Shown: piece after piece, positions 1 to 6,781 of the stretch
How positions within the stretch are numbered: the first letter of the stretch is position 1
How the letters are laid out: every line of letters starts with the position of its first letter
NCBI GenBank assembly: GCA_017998575.1
Contig: JAGOCV010000025.1
Location: 1-22,552, forward strand
Direction of reading: 5' to 3'
DNA from: Burkholderiaceae bacterium
GTDB lineage: Bacteria; Pseudomonadota; Gammaproteobacteria; Burkholderiales; Burkholderiaceae
DNA length: 22,552 nucleotides
The notes under the pieces: model-generated
What the model was told of the DNA's origin: nothing
Seen by the model: the letters and a program-made list of their open reading frames with translations, nothing else
Databases searched by the model: none
Program-made: the position numbers and the translations under genes

Positions 1-74
1 AGCAAGAGCCGCGATTTCCACTGATGCCCTTGCACGCACGCACCACACCACGCCCCCTCGAACAGGAAACCGCC

Positions 75-653
75 ATGCCCCGCCCATCCCATCCGCTCCA
101 TCCGCCCGCGCAGCAACCGCTCGACCTGCAACCCGGCGCCGACGAAGGCGTCCAGCGCCTGCTGGTCTGCCTGCGCCCGCCACGCCGCGTGCAGCAATTG
201 CTGGAGGACTACATGAGCCTGTGCCCCGGCCTGCCCGAGCGGGGCCGCACGGTGGGGCACCGCCTGCACCTCACCCTGCTGTACTGCCCGGCGCTGCACA
301 CCGGGCAGGTGAGCGCCATCGAGCACGAGCTGCGGCAGGTGCGCTTCGACTCGCTCACGTTGCAGGATTTCCTGCCCGCGCCCTGGGAGCACGGCGTCGC
401 TGCGCTGCTGCCCACGGCGCAGGGGCCGCTCGCGGCCCTGAGCCGGCAGGTGGCGCTGGCGGCCCGCCGCGCCGGCGTGAAGGCCAGGCCGCGTGCGCCG
501 GGCACGGCCCACGTCACCGTGGCGCGCCACCCGGCGGCCAGCCCGCGCCGCATGCCTTCGCTGCGCATGAACTGGCGCTGCGATGCGTTCGAGATGGTGC
601 ATTCGCCCGCCTATCCCCGGCCCTACGAGACGATTGCGCGGTATCCTTCCTGA
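75..653 (+). CDS. 2'-5' RNA ligase / LigT-like 2H phosphoesterase family protein
   Basis: This 192-residue protein carries the two H-x-T-x signatures of the 2H phosphoesterase superfamily: HLTL at residues 65-68 and HVTV at 146-149, about 80 residues apart as in LigT/ThpR. The family hydrolyses or ligates 2',3'-cyclic phosphate or 2'-5' linkages in RNA, in the cytoplasm; the physiological substrate of most bacterial members is unknown. An in-frame ATG at 24 would add 17 residues, but the ATG at 75 is preferred because AGGAAA lies at the right distance and the extra residues look like noise. The first 25 residues are Pro-rich and probably disordered. A GC-rich inverted repeat follows the stop codon at once. 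The family call is firm, the specific reaction is not. Confidence 0.8.
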   Translation: MPRPSHPLHPPAQQPLDLQPGADEGVQRLLVCLRPPRRVQQLLEDYMSLCPGLPERGRTVGHRLHLTLLYCPALHTGQVSAIEHELRQVRFDSLTLQDFLPAPWEHGVAALLPTAQGPLAALSRQVALAARRAGVKARPRAPGTAHVTVARHPAASPRRMPSLRMNWRCDAFEMVHSPAYPRPYETIARYPS

Positions 654-670
654 GGCCGCCCGGCGCGGCC
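654..670 (+). terminator. GC hairpin directly after the phosphoesterase gene
   Basis: A perfect inverted repeat, GGCCGC-N5-GCGGCC, starts on the base after the TGA stop. There is no T-run, so it is either a weak or factor-assisted terminator or an mRNA 3' stabilising hairpin. Confidence 0.4.
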
Positions 671-720
671 CGCTTCGAGCGAATTCCAACCTACAACACA
701 TCGCACCCAAGGACATCGCC

Positions 721-1350
721 ATGGACCGCTGCAGGCTCCTCGTTTCGGCCGCCTTCGCCCTCGTCATCACCTTCACCTCGTGCGTACAGGCGCAGGAATC
801 CGCGCAGGAGGGCGCGCCCGTCGTGCGAGTGCGCGGCACGCTGGACAAGGTGTCGCCCGGCGAAATCGTCGTGCGCGAGCGCGGCACCAACGAAATCATC
901 GCGCTGGCCACGCCGCCCTCGATGACCCTGGCCGAGGTCTATCCCATCCAGCTCGACGACATCCGCGCCGGCAGCTACGTCGGTGTGGGCGCCATGCCGC
1001 AGGCCGACGGCACGCAACGCGCCATTGCCGTGACCGTGTTCCCCGACTCCGCGCGCGGCGCGGGCGAGGGCCATCGCCGCTTCGACCTCGCACCCCAGGC
1101 CACCATGACCAACGCCACCGTGGCCGACGTGGCCGCCGCTCCCACCGGCCGCACGCTGCGCCTGCGCTATGCCGATGGCGAGAAGGCCGTGGTGGTGCCC
1201 CCCGACGCACCCGTCGTCACCTTCCGCCCCGCCGACCGCAGCCTGCTCGTGCCGGGCGCCAGCGTCTCCATTGCCGCGCGCATGATCGACGGCGTGCCCA
1301 CCGCGCTGCGCGCCAACGTGGGCCGCAGCGGCTTCACCCTGCCGTACTGA
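721..1350 (+). CDS. secreted/periplasmic protein of unknown function
   Basis: The 209-residue product starts with a classical Sec signal peptide: MDRCR, then a hydrophobic stretch (residues 6-18), then a small-residue region ending VQAQES, with likely cleavage after QA near residue 24. The ATG at 721 is chosen because AAGGA sits 7 nt upstream and the signal peptide begins there; the frame is open further upstream but without a start that makes sense. The mature part begins with a strand-rich segment (VRVRGTLDKVSPGEIVVRER) that resembles small beta-barrel modules of DUF5666-like periplasmic proteins. A second similar strand-rich part covers residues 135-205. I see no catalytic motif or cysteines in the mature part. 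It could be co-transcribed with the upstream gene (67-nt gap), although a hairpin lies between. Function not known. Confidence 0.75.
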   Translation: MDRCRLLVSAAFALVITFTSCVQAQESAQEGAPVVRVRGTLDKVSPGEIVVRERGTNEIIALATPPSMTLAEVYPIQLDDIRAGSYVGVGAMPQADGTQRAIAVTVFPDSARGAGEGHRRFDLAPQATMTNATVADVAAAPTGRTLRLRYADGEKAVVVPPDAPVVTFRPADRSLLVPGASVSIAARMIDGVPTALRANVGRSGFTLPY

Positions 1351-1380
1351 GCCTCGCACCCCGCGGCGCGCGGGCGAGGC
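1351..1380 (+). terminator. strong GC stem-loop after the secreted-protein gene
   Basis: GCCTCGC at 1351-1357 pairs with GCGAGGC at 1374-1380, and inside it CCGCG pairs with CGCGG around a GCG loop, with a 3-nt bulge. This gives about 12 bp of GC-rich stem immediately after the TGA. No U-tract follows, so a canonical Rho-independent terminator is not proven, but the position fits transcription end before the TctC gene 180 nt downstream. Confidence 0.5.
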
Positions 1381-1558
1381 TGGCCGCGCATGGCCGGCCG
1401 CTTGCCGACGGCGCCTATACCAGCACTGAATAGCGCCGGGCGCCAAAAGCATTCCTCAAAGACAGGCCGCCTTCCTACACTGGCAGCGCCCGCCCCTGGC
1501 CGCGCCGCATGCCGTCTCAGGCCGACAGGGTTTCCATCAAGCCTCAGGGAGCCTGACC

Positions 1559-2536
1559 ATGCCATGTCTTTCCAGAATGATGCGCAGTGTGCTGGCCGCC
1601 GCGCTGCTGCTGCCACTGGCGTGCGCGGCACAGCAGTGGCCGTCGAAGCCGGTCACGCTGATGGTCGGCTTCACGCCGGGCGGCGGTGCCGATGCGGTAG
1701 CGCGCGTGCTGGGTGCGGCGCTGGGCCCGGTGCTCGGCCAGACGGTCGTCATCGAAAACCGGCCGGGTGCCGGCTCCAGCCTGGCGGCATCGATCGTGGC
1801 GCGAAGCGCGCCCGATGGCTACACGGTGCTGATCGCCAGCCCGTCCGCGATCCAGGTCAACCCGATCCTCATGGGCAAGGTGGGGTACGACGCGGGCAGG
1901 GATTTCGCGCCTGTCACCCAACTGGTCGAGTCGCCGCTCATCATCGCGGCGAACATGGACATGAAGGTGAACACGCTGGACGAACTGGTTGCGCGCGTGA
2001 AGAAGGAGCCGGGCAAGTTCAGCTACTCATCCTCCGGCATCGGTTCGGCCTCGCATCTGGCGGGCCAGTTGTTCGAAGAGGCCACGGGCGCCGAACTGCT
2101 GCACGTGCCCTACAAGGGCGGTGCCCCGGCCATCCAGGCCGTGGTGGGCGGCGAGACGCAGATCGCCTTCGCGTCGCCGCCATCGGTGCTGGGCTTCCTC
2201 AAGGCCGACCGGCTCAAGGGCCTGGCGGTGACCGACACCGAGCGCCTGCAGGTCGTCTCCAACCTGCCGGGCATCGAGGAGGCGGGGTTGCCGCAGTTCC
2301 GGCTGCCGCAGTGGTACGGGCTGTTCGTGCCGGGGCAGACACCGCGCGAGGTGCGCGAGAAGCTGTTCGCGGCCACCCGCACCGCGCTGCAGAGCCCGGG
2401 CGTCGCCGAGACGCTGATGCGCGAGGGCAATCGCGTGCAGCTGTCGCCTTCGCCCGAAGCGTTCGCCAGCTTCCTCGCCGAAGACGCGAAGTTCTGGACG
2501 CAGACGCTCCGGCGCGCCGGCATCAAGGCCGAGTGA
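1559..2536 (+). CDS. TctC/Bug family periplasmic solute-binding receptor (1)
   Basis: The 325-residue protein is a tripartite tricarboxylate transporter receptor (TctC/Bug). Such periplasmic proteins bind carboxylated or aromatic solutes with two beta-alpha lobes and deliver them to TctA/TctB or act as sensors. Visible signatures are WPSKPVTLMVGFTPGGGADAVAR after the signal peptide, IENRPGAGSSLAA, APDGYTVL, and HVPYKGGAPAIQAVVGGE. The signal peptide (residues 1-24) ends ACAAQQ; Cys22 gives only a poor lipobox. The ATG at 1559 has AGGGAG 7 nt upstream; Met7 and Met8 are alternative starts. No TctA/TctB genes are in the window, so it is an orphan receptor. The M20 hydrolase gene begins 3 nt after its stop, so the pair probably shares a transcript and a ligand, for example an N-acyl or carboxylated compound. 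The ligand is unknown. Confidence 0.93.
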   Translation: MPCLSRMMRSVLAAALLLPLACAAQQWPSKPVTLMVGFTPGGGADAVARVLGAALGPVLGQTVVIENRPGAGSSLAASIVARSAPDGYTVLIASPSAIQVNPILMGKVGYDAGRDFAPVTQLVESPLIIAANMDMKVNTLDELVARVKKEPGKFSYSSSGIGSASHLAGQLFEEATGAELLHVPYKGGAPAIQAVVGGETQIAFASPPSVLGFLKADRLKGLAVTDTERLQVVSNLPGIEEAGLPQFRLPQWYGLFVPGQTPREVREKLFAATRTALQSPGVAETLMREGNRVQLSPSPEAFASFLAEDAKFWTQTLRRAGIKAE

Positions 2537-2539
2537 GGG

Positions 2540-3675
2540 ATGGCCAGCCTCCATCCAGTGTCGGCGCTCGAACTCACGCGACGCCTGCTGCAATTCAAGA
2601 CCATCAACCCGCCCGGCGACGAACGCGCCTGCGCGCTGTATCTCGCGTCGCTGCTCGAAGCCGCAGGGTTCACCACGGCCTGCCATGAATTCGCCGACGG
2701 GCGCACCACGCTGGTGGCGCGGGCAGGTGGAGGGCGGGGCGGCCTGCCGCTGCTCATGACGGGCCATCTCGACACGGTGCCCCTGGGCAAGACCGCCTGG
2801 AGCCGTGATCCCTTCGCCGGCGAGACGGATGGCGACCGCATCTATGGCCGCGGCGCCAGCGACATGAAGGGCGGGGTGGCCGCCATGGTGCTGGCGGCGC
2901 TGGCCTCGGCCGGCGAGGTGGCGGGCGGCCCGGGCCTCGTGCTGGTGCTCACGGCGGGCGAGGAAACCGGCCACGAGGGCGTCAAGCATCTGGCGCAGAC
3001 ACCTGACGCGCTGGGGCCGGTCGGCGCGATCATCGTGGGCGAGCCGACCGAGAACTATCCATTGATCGGTAGCCGCGGCAGCCTCAAGCTGGAATTCATC
3101 GTGCCCGGCGTCACCGCGCATGCCTCCACGCCCGAAGCCGGCGTCAACGCCGTGGTGCGGGCGGCGCGGCTGGCGGCCGCGCTGGACGAGTACCGTTTCG
3201 ACGTCGATCCGCATCCCGTGATGGGCCGGCCCACGATGAACATCGGCTACCTGCACGGCGGCATGAACGTGAATTCGGTGCCCGACGAGGCCCGGCTGGG
3301 CATCGACATCCGCACCGTGCTCGGGCAGGACCACGATCACATCCAGCATTGCTGCACTGCCTGGCCTGTGCAGGCACTCAGGTGCGGCGCCTGCGCGAAA
3401 CGCCGCTGACGTGGACGCCGCCGCACGTCGGGTGGGTGCAGCAGGTCTACGGCATCGCCACGCCCTACCTGGGCGAGCGGCCGCAGGCACGCATCGCCAC
3501 CTACGGCACCGACGGGCCGTGGCTGTCCGAGGCCACCGGACGTCCGCCAGCCATGATCCTGGGCCCGGGCGAGCTCTCCACCATGCACGCCACCGACGAA
3601 TGGACCTCGATCGAGCGCACACGCCGCGCCGTGGAAATGTACGGCGACATCATCCGGCGCTGGCAGGCCGCCTGA
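2540..3675 (+). pseudogene. M20 family metallopeptidase/deacylase (ArgE/DapE type), frameshifted
   Basis: Two overlapping frames together give one M20 enzyme. The first frame (2540-3409) holds the metal and catalytic motifs GHLDTVP (His76, Asp78), YGRGASDMKGG (Asp108), TAGEETG (Glu141/142) and GEPTE, plus the dimer-domain His in VTAHAS. It is in register up to about codon 268 (DHDHIQ) and then reads into noise. The remaining C-terminal part, LRETPLTWTPPHVGW to STMHATDEW with the last metal-ligand His, continues in the other frame up to 3675. One missing base around 3346-3350 explains the break; restored, the protein would be about 378 residues, normal for ArgE/DapE/ACY1-like enzymes. These are cytoplasmic Zn enzymes hydrolysing N-acyl amino acids or peptides. 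Everything else looks intact, so this is either a very recent mutation or a sequencing error. It starts 3 nt after the TctC stop. Confidence 0.85.
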
Positions 3676-3701
3676 ACGCCGGACCGCGCGCCTGCCGTGG
3701 C

Positions 3702-4619
3702 TTACTGCGGTTGCGCAGGCGGGTAGTTGCCGGCCGCGAGTTCCTCCTGCATGAGTGCAGTGAATCTCTCCATGCGGTCCGACGGCGCATACTGGGGCGA
3801 AAGCGCCAGCACCACTTCGACGGCGCAGCACGGCTGAAGCGCCGCGATGCGCAGCCCGTTCGCGAACACCGATGCCACGTACGGATTGACCACGCCGATG
3901 CCCAGGCCCTGCGCAGCCAGCGCGCAGATGGTCGAGGAGAACGTGGTCTCGATCGTCGAGCCGGGGACGACGCCATGCGCATCCATGAGATTGCGCAACT
4001 GCAGGAAGATTTCATCGCCGGCATTGAGCGTGAGAAGGCACTGCCCGTGCAGCTGGCCGACATCGATGACCTCGCGCGTGGCCAGTGCGTGGCCGGGGTG
4101 CATGACGCAGACCGCCTCGCTGCGGTGGATGACCGATGCATCGAGTTCCGGCGATGCGATGGCCATGGTGCTGGCGACGAGGTCGAACGAACCATGCAAC
4201 AGGCCTTCGCGCAGCGCGGCGCTGCCCAGCGTCTGCACGCTCAGATGCATGCCGGGATATTCGGCGGCGAAAGTCTTCACCACGCGCGGCACCACGCTGA
4301 TCCCGAGAGCGGGTGTGCAGCCCACGCGCAGGGCACCGGCACCCGATTGCCGAAGCACCGCCAGCTCCCGCTCGATGCGCTCGCGGCCCAGGTAATGCTG
4401 CTCCACGGTGGCGTAGAGATTCAACGCAACGGCGGTCGGGCGCAGCCGGCCGCGGTGCATGTCGAACAGCTTGAGACCGGCGGCCGACTGCAGCTGCGAG
4501 AGCAGGCGGCTGACGCAAGGCTGCGTGGTGTGCAGCAGCCCGGCGGCTGCGGTCGTCGTGCCGGTCTGGATGACGGCGCGGAAGGCTTCGATTTCGCGGG
4601 GAAGCAGAGGCCGGGGCAT
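3702..4619 (-). CDS. LysR-family transcriptional regulator
   Basis: The 305-residue protein has an N-terminal winged helix-turn-helix (about residues 5-65: LPREIEAFRAVIQTGTTTAA, then TTQPCVSRLLSQLQ, GLKLFDMHRGRLRPT) and a periplasmic-binding-protein-like effector domain from about residue 90 (GALRVGCTPALG) to the end. This is standard length for a LysR regulator. The ATG at 4619 is chosen because the HTH starts right after it; the frame is open further upstream only as antisense of the neighbouring gene. No clear Shine-Dalgarno precedes it. It is divergent from the beta-propeller gene (108-nt spacer), so it most likely controls that gene and itself. It converges with the M20 gene (26-nt gap). 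The effector is unknown. Confidence 0.93.
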   Translation of the reverse strand: MPRPLLPREIEAFRAVIQTGTTTAAAGLLHTTQPCVSRLLSQLQSAAGLKLFDMHRGRLRPTAVALNLYATVEQHYLGRERIERELAVLRQSGAGALRVGCTPALGISVVPRVVKTFAAEYPGMHLSVQTLGSAALREGLLHGSFDLVASTMAIASPELDASVIHRSEAVCVMHPGHALATREVIDVGQLHGQCLLTLNAGDEIFLQLRNLMDAHGVVPGSTIETTFSSTICALAAQGLGIGVVNPYVASVFANGLRIAALQPCCAVEVVLALSPQYAPSDRMERFTALMQEELAAGNYPPAQPQ

Positions 4620-4727
4620 GTTCGATTGCGTCGGAGTCGGCGTGGCAGCGGGTACATCACTTCCGGATAGCCCAGGCCACAAATTGCATTGGCGGCGGGC
4701 GAAGTGCCTTCGTACAGTCCGGCGATC
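4620..4727. promoter_or_regulatory. divergent LysR / beta-propeller intergenic control region
   Basis: This 108-nt spacer separates two divergent starts. On the plus strand TTGGCG (4689-4694), an 18-nt spacer and TACAGT (4713-4718) form a plausible sigma-70 promoter. A perfect inverted repeat CGAAG-TGC-CTTCG (4700-4712) lies exactly in its spacer and could be an operator. The predicted transcription start would be only a few bases before the ATG at 4728, hinting at a leaderless or near-leaderless mRNA. On the minus strand TTGTGG-N17-TGATGT is a weak promoter candidate for the LysR gene. All are pattern matches only. Confidence 0.35.
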
Positions 4728-6041
4728 ATGAACAGCGCCATCCTCGATTGCCCGTCCGCTGCCGTGGTGGCGGACTCCGCCGTTCCCTGCCGCCGGCTCG
4801 GCCATGCCGACGCCCACCATTTCTTTGGCTACTACAACAAGACTTGCTGGGACCGCAGCGATCGCCTCGTGCTGGCGCAGCAGACGCCGTGGATGGATTG
4901 CCGCCTCTCGCCCGACGCCGTGGCGCGCGTCGGATACTTCGACACCGCACGCGATGACCGCTTCCGCGCCGTCGGCGAGACGCGCGCCTGGAACTGGCAA
5001 ATGGGCAGCCAGCTGCAGTGGCTCGACGGCATGCCTGGCCGTCAGCTCATCTACAACGACCGCCGCGGCGTGCCAGCGGATGGCGTGCCCTACCCGTCGT
5101 TCTGCTCGGTCATCGCCGACATCGACAGCGGTGAGCGCCGGGAGTTGCCATTGCCCGTCTACGTGGTGGCGCCCGACAGCGCATGGGCCCTGTCGGTCGA
5201 CTACCGCCGTCTTCATGTCACCCACGAAACCATCGGCTACAGCGAACCTGGCGGGCCGTTCGGCCTCGGGCGGGCGCCCGCCGACGACGGCATCTGGCGC
5301 ATGGACATCGCCACCGGCGAGGCCCGGCTGCTCGTCAGCTATGCGGCCCTCAAGGCATTCCATCGCCAGCCGTCGATGTCGCAGGCGATCCACTGGGTGA
5401 GCCACATCGAAGTCAACCCGGCGTCCAGCCGCATCCTCTTCCTGCATCGCTGGACCGAACGCGTGCAGGACGAAACCTGCTTCCTGCACCGTCTGATCAC
5501 CATGTCGCCCGATGGCACCGGGCTGCGCCTGCTCGAGTGCTCGGACCACCCGTTGCCTCAGCTTGCCAGCAATTTCGATCCCGCGGCGGTCGGCACGTTC
5601 GATTACGAGAAGTCGGAGTTCGAGATCTCCCATCCGGCGTGGAAGGACGACGGCAACATCGTCGTTTGGGGGCCCCACCGTGGCCGCATCCATTACCACC
5701 TGTACGAGGACGACGACCTGGGGCGGGTGGAGGTCATCGGCGGCGGCGTCCTCACCGAAAACGGCCACATGAGCTTCTCGCCTGTCGACCAGCGATGGCT
5801 CTTGAGCGACACCTATCCCGATCCCTCGACACACGAACGCGTGCTGTTCATCTACGACATGCAGTCGAGGCGCCGCATCGACATCGGGCGCTTCTACGCC
5901 GACCCTGCCCTGGGCAAGGAGAACCGCTGCGACCTGCACCCGCGCTGGAGCCGCGACGGGCGGCGCGTGTGCATCGACTCGGTGCACGAGGACGAGCGGC
6001 AGATGTATGTGCTCGACGTGTCGCGCATCGTCGAGGCCTGA
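4728..6041 (+). CDS. uncharacterised TolB/oligogalacturonate-lyase-like beta-propeller protein
   Basis: The 437-residue product has no signal peptide or membrane segment, so it is probably cytoplasmic. It is built of repeated four-stranded units typical of six- or seven-bladed propellers of the TolB/WD40-like type: repeated W/F-x-D-G or SxDG turns such as TMSPDGTGLRLL, HPAWKDDGNIVVWG, HMSFSPVDQRWLLSDTYPD and HPRWSRDGRRVCIDSVHE. The opening HADAHHFFGYYNKTCWD and the HYHLY segment add several conserved-looking histidines that could bind a metal. The pattern recalls the oligogalacturonate lyase fold (polysaccharide or uronate related) but I do not see enough to assign a lyase activity. The ATG at 4728 is chosen by the HTH-like spacing to the divergent LysR gene and the clean coding start; there is no obvious Shine-Dalgarno. 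Function unknown; a substrate linked to the LysR regulator is inferred. Confidence 0.8.
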   Translation: MNSAILDCPSAAVVADSAVPCRRLGHADAHHFFGYYNKTCWDRSDRLVLAQQTPWMDCRLSPDAVARVGYFDTARDDRFRAVGETRAWNWQMGSQLQWLDGMPGRQLIYNDRRGVPADGVPYPSFCSVIADIDSGERRELPLPVYVVAPDSAWALSVDYRRLHVTHETIGYSEPGGPFGLGRAPADDGIWRMDIATGEARLLVSYAALKAFHRQPSMSQAIHWVSHIEVNPASSRILFLHRWTERVQDETCFLHRLITMSPDGTGLRLLECSDHPLPQLASNFDPAAVGTFDYEKSEFEISHPAWKDDGNIVVWGPHRGRIHYHLYEDDDLGRVEVIGGGVLTENGHMSFSPVDQRWLLSDTYPDPSTHERVLFIYDMQSRRRIDIGRFYADPALGKENRCDLHPRWSRDGRRVCIDSVHEDERQMYVLDVSRIVEA

Positions 6042-6048
6042 GGCCCGC

Positions 6049-6054
6049 TAGAAT
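6049..6054 (+). promoter_or_regulatory. -10 element of the tRNA-Gly promoter
   Basis: TAGAAT lies 10 nt before the tRNA 5' end, just after the stop of the propeller gene and followed by a GC-rich discriminator (CGCGGCC), as expected for a stringently controlled stable-RNA promoter. The -35 would fall inside the end of the upstream gene and is not a good match. Confidence 0.45.
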
Positions 6055-6064
6055 CGCGGCCTGT

Positions 6065-6138
6065 GCGGGTGTAGTTCAATGGTAGAACGGCAGCTTCCCA
6101 AGCTTCATACGAGGGTTCGATTCCCTTCACCCGCTCCA
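6065..6138 (+). tRNA. tRNA-Gly (anticodon CCC)
   Basis: The sequence folds as a cloverleaf. The acceptor GCGGGTG pairs with CACCCGC, followed by discriminator T and an encoded CCA. The D arm is GTTC-AATGGTA-GAAC. The anticodon loop TTCCCAA gives anticodon CCC, decoding GGG. The T arm is GAGGG-TTCGATT-CCCTT with a G-U at its base. The anticodon stem GCAGC/GCTTC has one non-pairing position (C28 opposite U42). The length is 74 nt including CCA. It stands alone after the propeller gene and has a TAGAAT box upstream. Confidence 0.96.
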
Positions 6139-6219
6139 CATCGGGGCTGAAGTCCGTTTTCAGGCACTTCATCCCATCCATCGCCGCGCCGTACGGGCGG
6201 CCGCACCCCTGGCAGGATT

Positions 6220-6432
6220 TCAGCGCGCCCCGTTGCTGTGGCGGCTGATCCACTGTTCGTTGGTCAGGGCGCTCAGGAAGCCGTGCAGCCACGAAAAGTC
6301 GATCGGCTTGCCCAGCAGGAAGGCCCCTTCCGGCACGCCGCCGCGCTCCTTGATGACCTCTTCGCTCAAGCCCGTGATGATGATCACGTGCATCTGGTCG
6401 AAGTTCGAGGTGTTGCGGATGGTGCGCACCAT
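6220..6432 (-). pseudogene. response-regulator receiver domain, C-terminal remnant
   Basis: About 70 codons match the second half of a CheY-like receiver domain: VRTIRNTSNFDQMHVIIITG, then GLSEEVIKERGGVPEGAFLLGKP with the conserved lysine of the KP motif in the strand-5/alpha-5 region, then the final helix and the stop. The phospho-acceptor aspartate and everything before it are missing. Reading further upstream on the minus strand gives RCAARP, which does not continue the fold (a DGFE-like residue run would be expected). The Met at 6432 is an internal methionine, not a start. The gene is therefore cut at about 6432 and cannot be a working regulator. Confidence 0.75.
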
Positions 6433-6440
6433 CGGCCGGG
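6433..6440. other. junction of two gene remnants (deletion scar)
   Basis: To the left, minus-strand receiver-domain coding ends; to the right, plus-strand Tm-1-like coding begins. Both genes keep their 3' ends and lose their 5' ends here. The simplest reading is a deletion that removed the 5' parts of two divergent genes and whatever lay between them. An assembly chimera would look the same. The 8 bases CGGCCGGG at the joint are GC-only and could have served as microhomology. Confidence 0.55.
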
Positions 6441-6692
6441 CGGCGCATCGCGCAGCAGCTCAACGCCGCGGCAGGCCCGGTGCGCCTGCTGCTGCCGCTG
6501 GGCGGGCTGTCGATGCTCGACGCGCCGGGTCAGCCGTTCGACGACCCGCAGGCCGACGCGGCGTTGTTCGAAGTGCTGGAGCGCGAGTTCCGGCAGACAC
6601 CCAGCCACCGCCTCGTGCGCGTGGCACATCACATCAACGAGCCGGCGTTCGCGCAGGCCGTGGTCGCGCAGGTGCGCAACGTGCTGGGCTGA
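6441..6692 (+). pseudogene. Tm-1-like / UPF0261 family protein, C-terminal remnant
   Basis: About 83 residues match the C-terminal end of the Tm-1-like ATP-binding family (UPF0261): RRIAQQLNAAAGPVRLLLPL, the signature LSMLDAPGQPFDDPQADAAL, and the closing HHINEPAFAQAVV segment. Full family members are about 400 residues, so only around a fifth remains. No start codon with ribosome site precedes it: the GTG at 6480 is internal. Members bind nucleotide and often sit beside a TIM-barrel partner in catabolic clusters; the partner is absent here. A good Rho-independent terminator follows the stop, showing that the original 3' end is preserved. Confidence 0.75.
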
Positions 6693-6716
6693 GGTCGCTG
6701 CGCGCGACCGGTTTTT
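6693..6716 (+). terminator. Rho-independent terminator after the Tm-1-like remnant
   Basis: GGTCGC-N5-GCGACC (6693-6709) is followed by GG and five T residues (6712-6716), directly behind the TGA at 6690-6692. It is the only hairpin in the window with a clear T-tract and would isolate the CoA-transferase gene from upstream transcription. Confidence 0.75.
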
Positions 6717-6722
6717 GGGCGG

Positions 6723-6741
6723 ACGTCCAGCATGTGGACGT
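6723..6741. promoter_or_regulatory. 19-bp perfect palindrome upstream of the CoA-transferase gene
   Basis: ACGTCCA-GCATG-TGGACGT has two exact 7-bp arms around 5 bases and ends 40 nt before the ATG at 6782, after the terminator. Arm length and spacing suit a dimeric repressor of the TetR/GntR/MarR kind; an RNA hairpin in the leader is the alternative. No regulator gene lies directly next to it, although the IclR gene at 7913-8695 is nearby. Confidence 0.45.
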
Positions 6742-6781
6742 TGCCGGCGTCGCGCGCGCCTCTGCTCGCGAGAATGCGCGC

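Noticed and set aside
4620..5987. Long minus-strand frame continuing upstream of the LysR start
   Set aside because: It is the antisense of the propeller gene; the LysR HTH begins right at the Met at 4619 and family length fits 305 residues.
6101..6138. tRNA 3' end as an attachment site with a second copy downstream
   Set aside because: I looked for a repeat of the GGGTTCGATTCCC-type end elsewhere in the window and found none, and no integrase gene is present.
5894..6463. Minus-strand open frame containing GIEPSYEAWEAAVLPLNY opposite the tRNA gene
   Set aside because: This peptide is the antisense translation of tRNA-Gly, a well-known spurious annotation. The frame also spans the end of the propeller gene.
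6233..6781. N-terminal extension of the CoA-transferase frame
   Set aside because: It crosses the two gene remnants and the T-tract terminator, and its residues have no family similarity. The ATG at 6782 starts the conserved domain.
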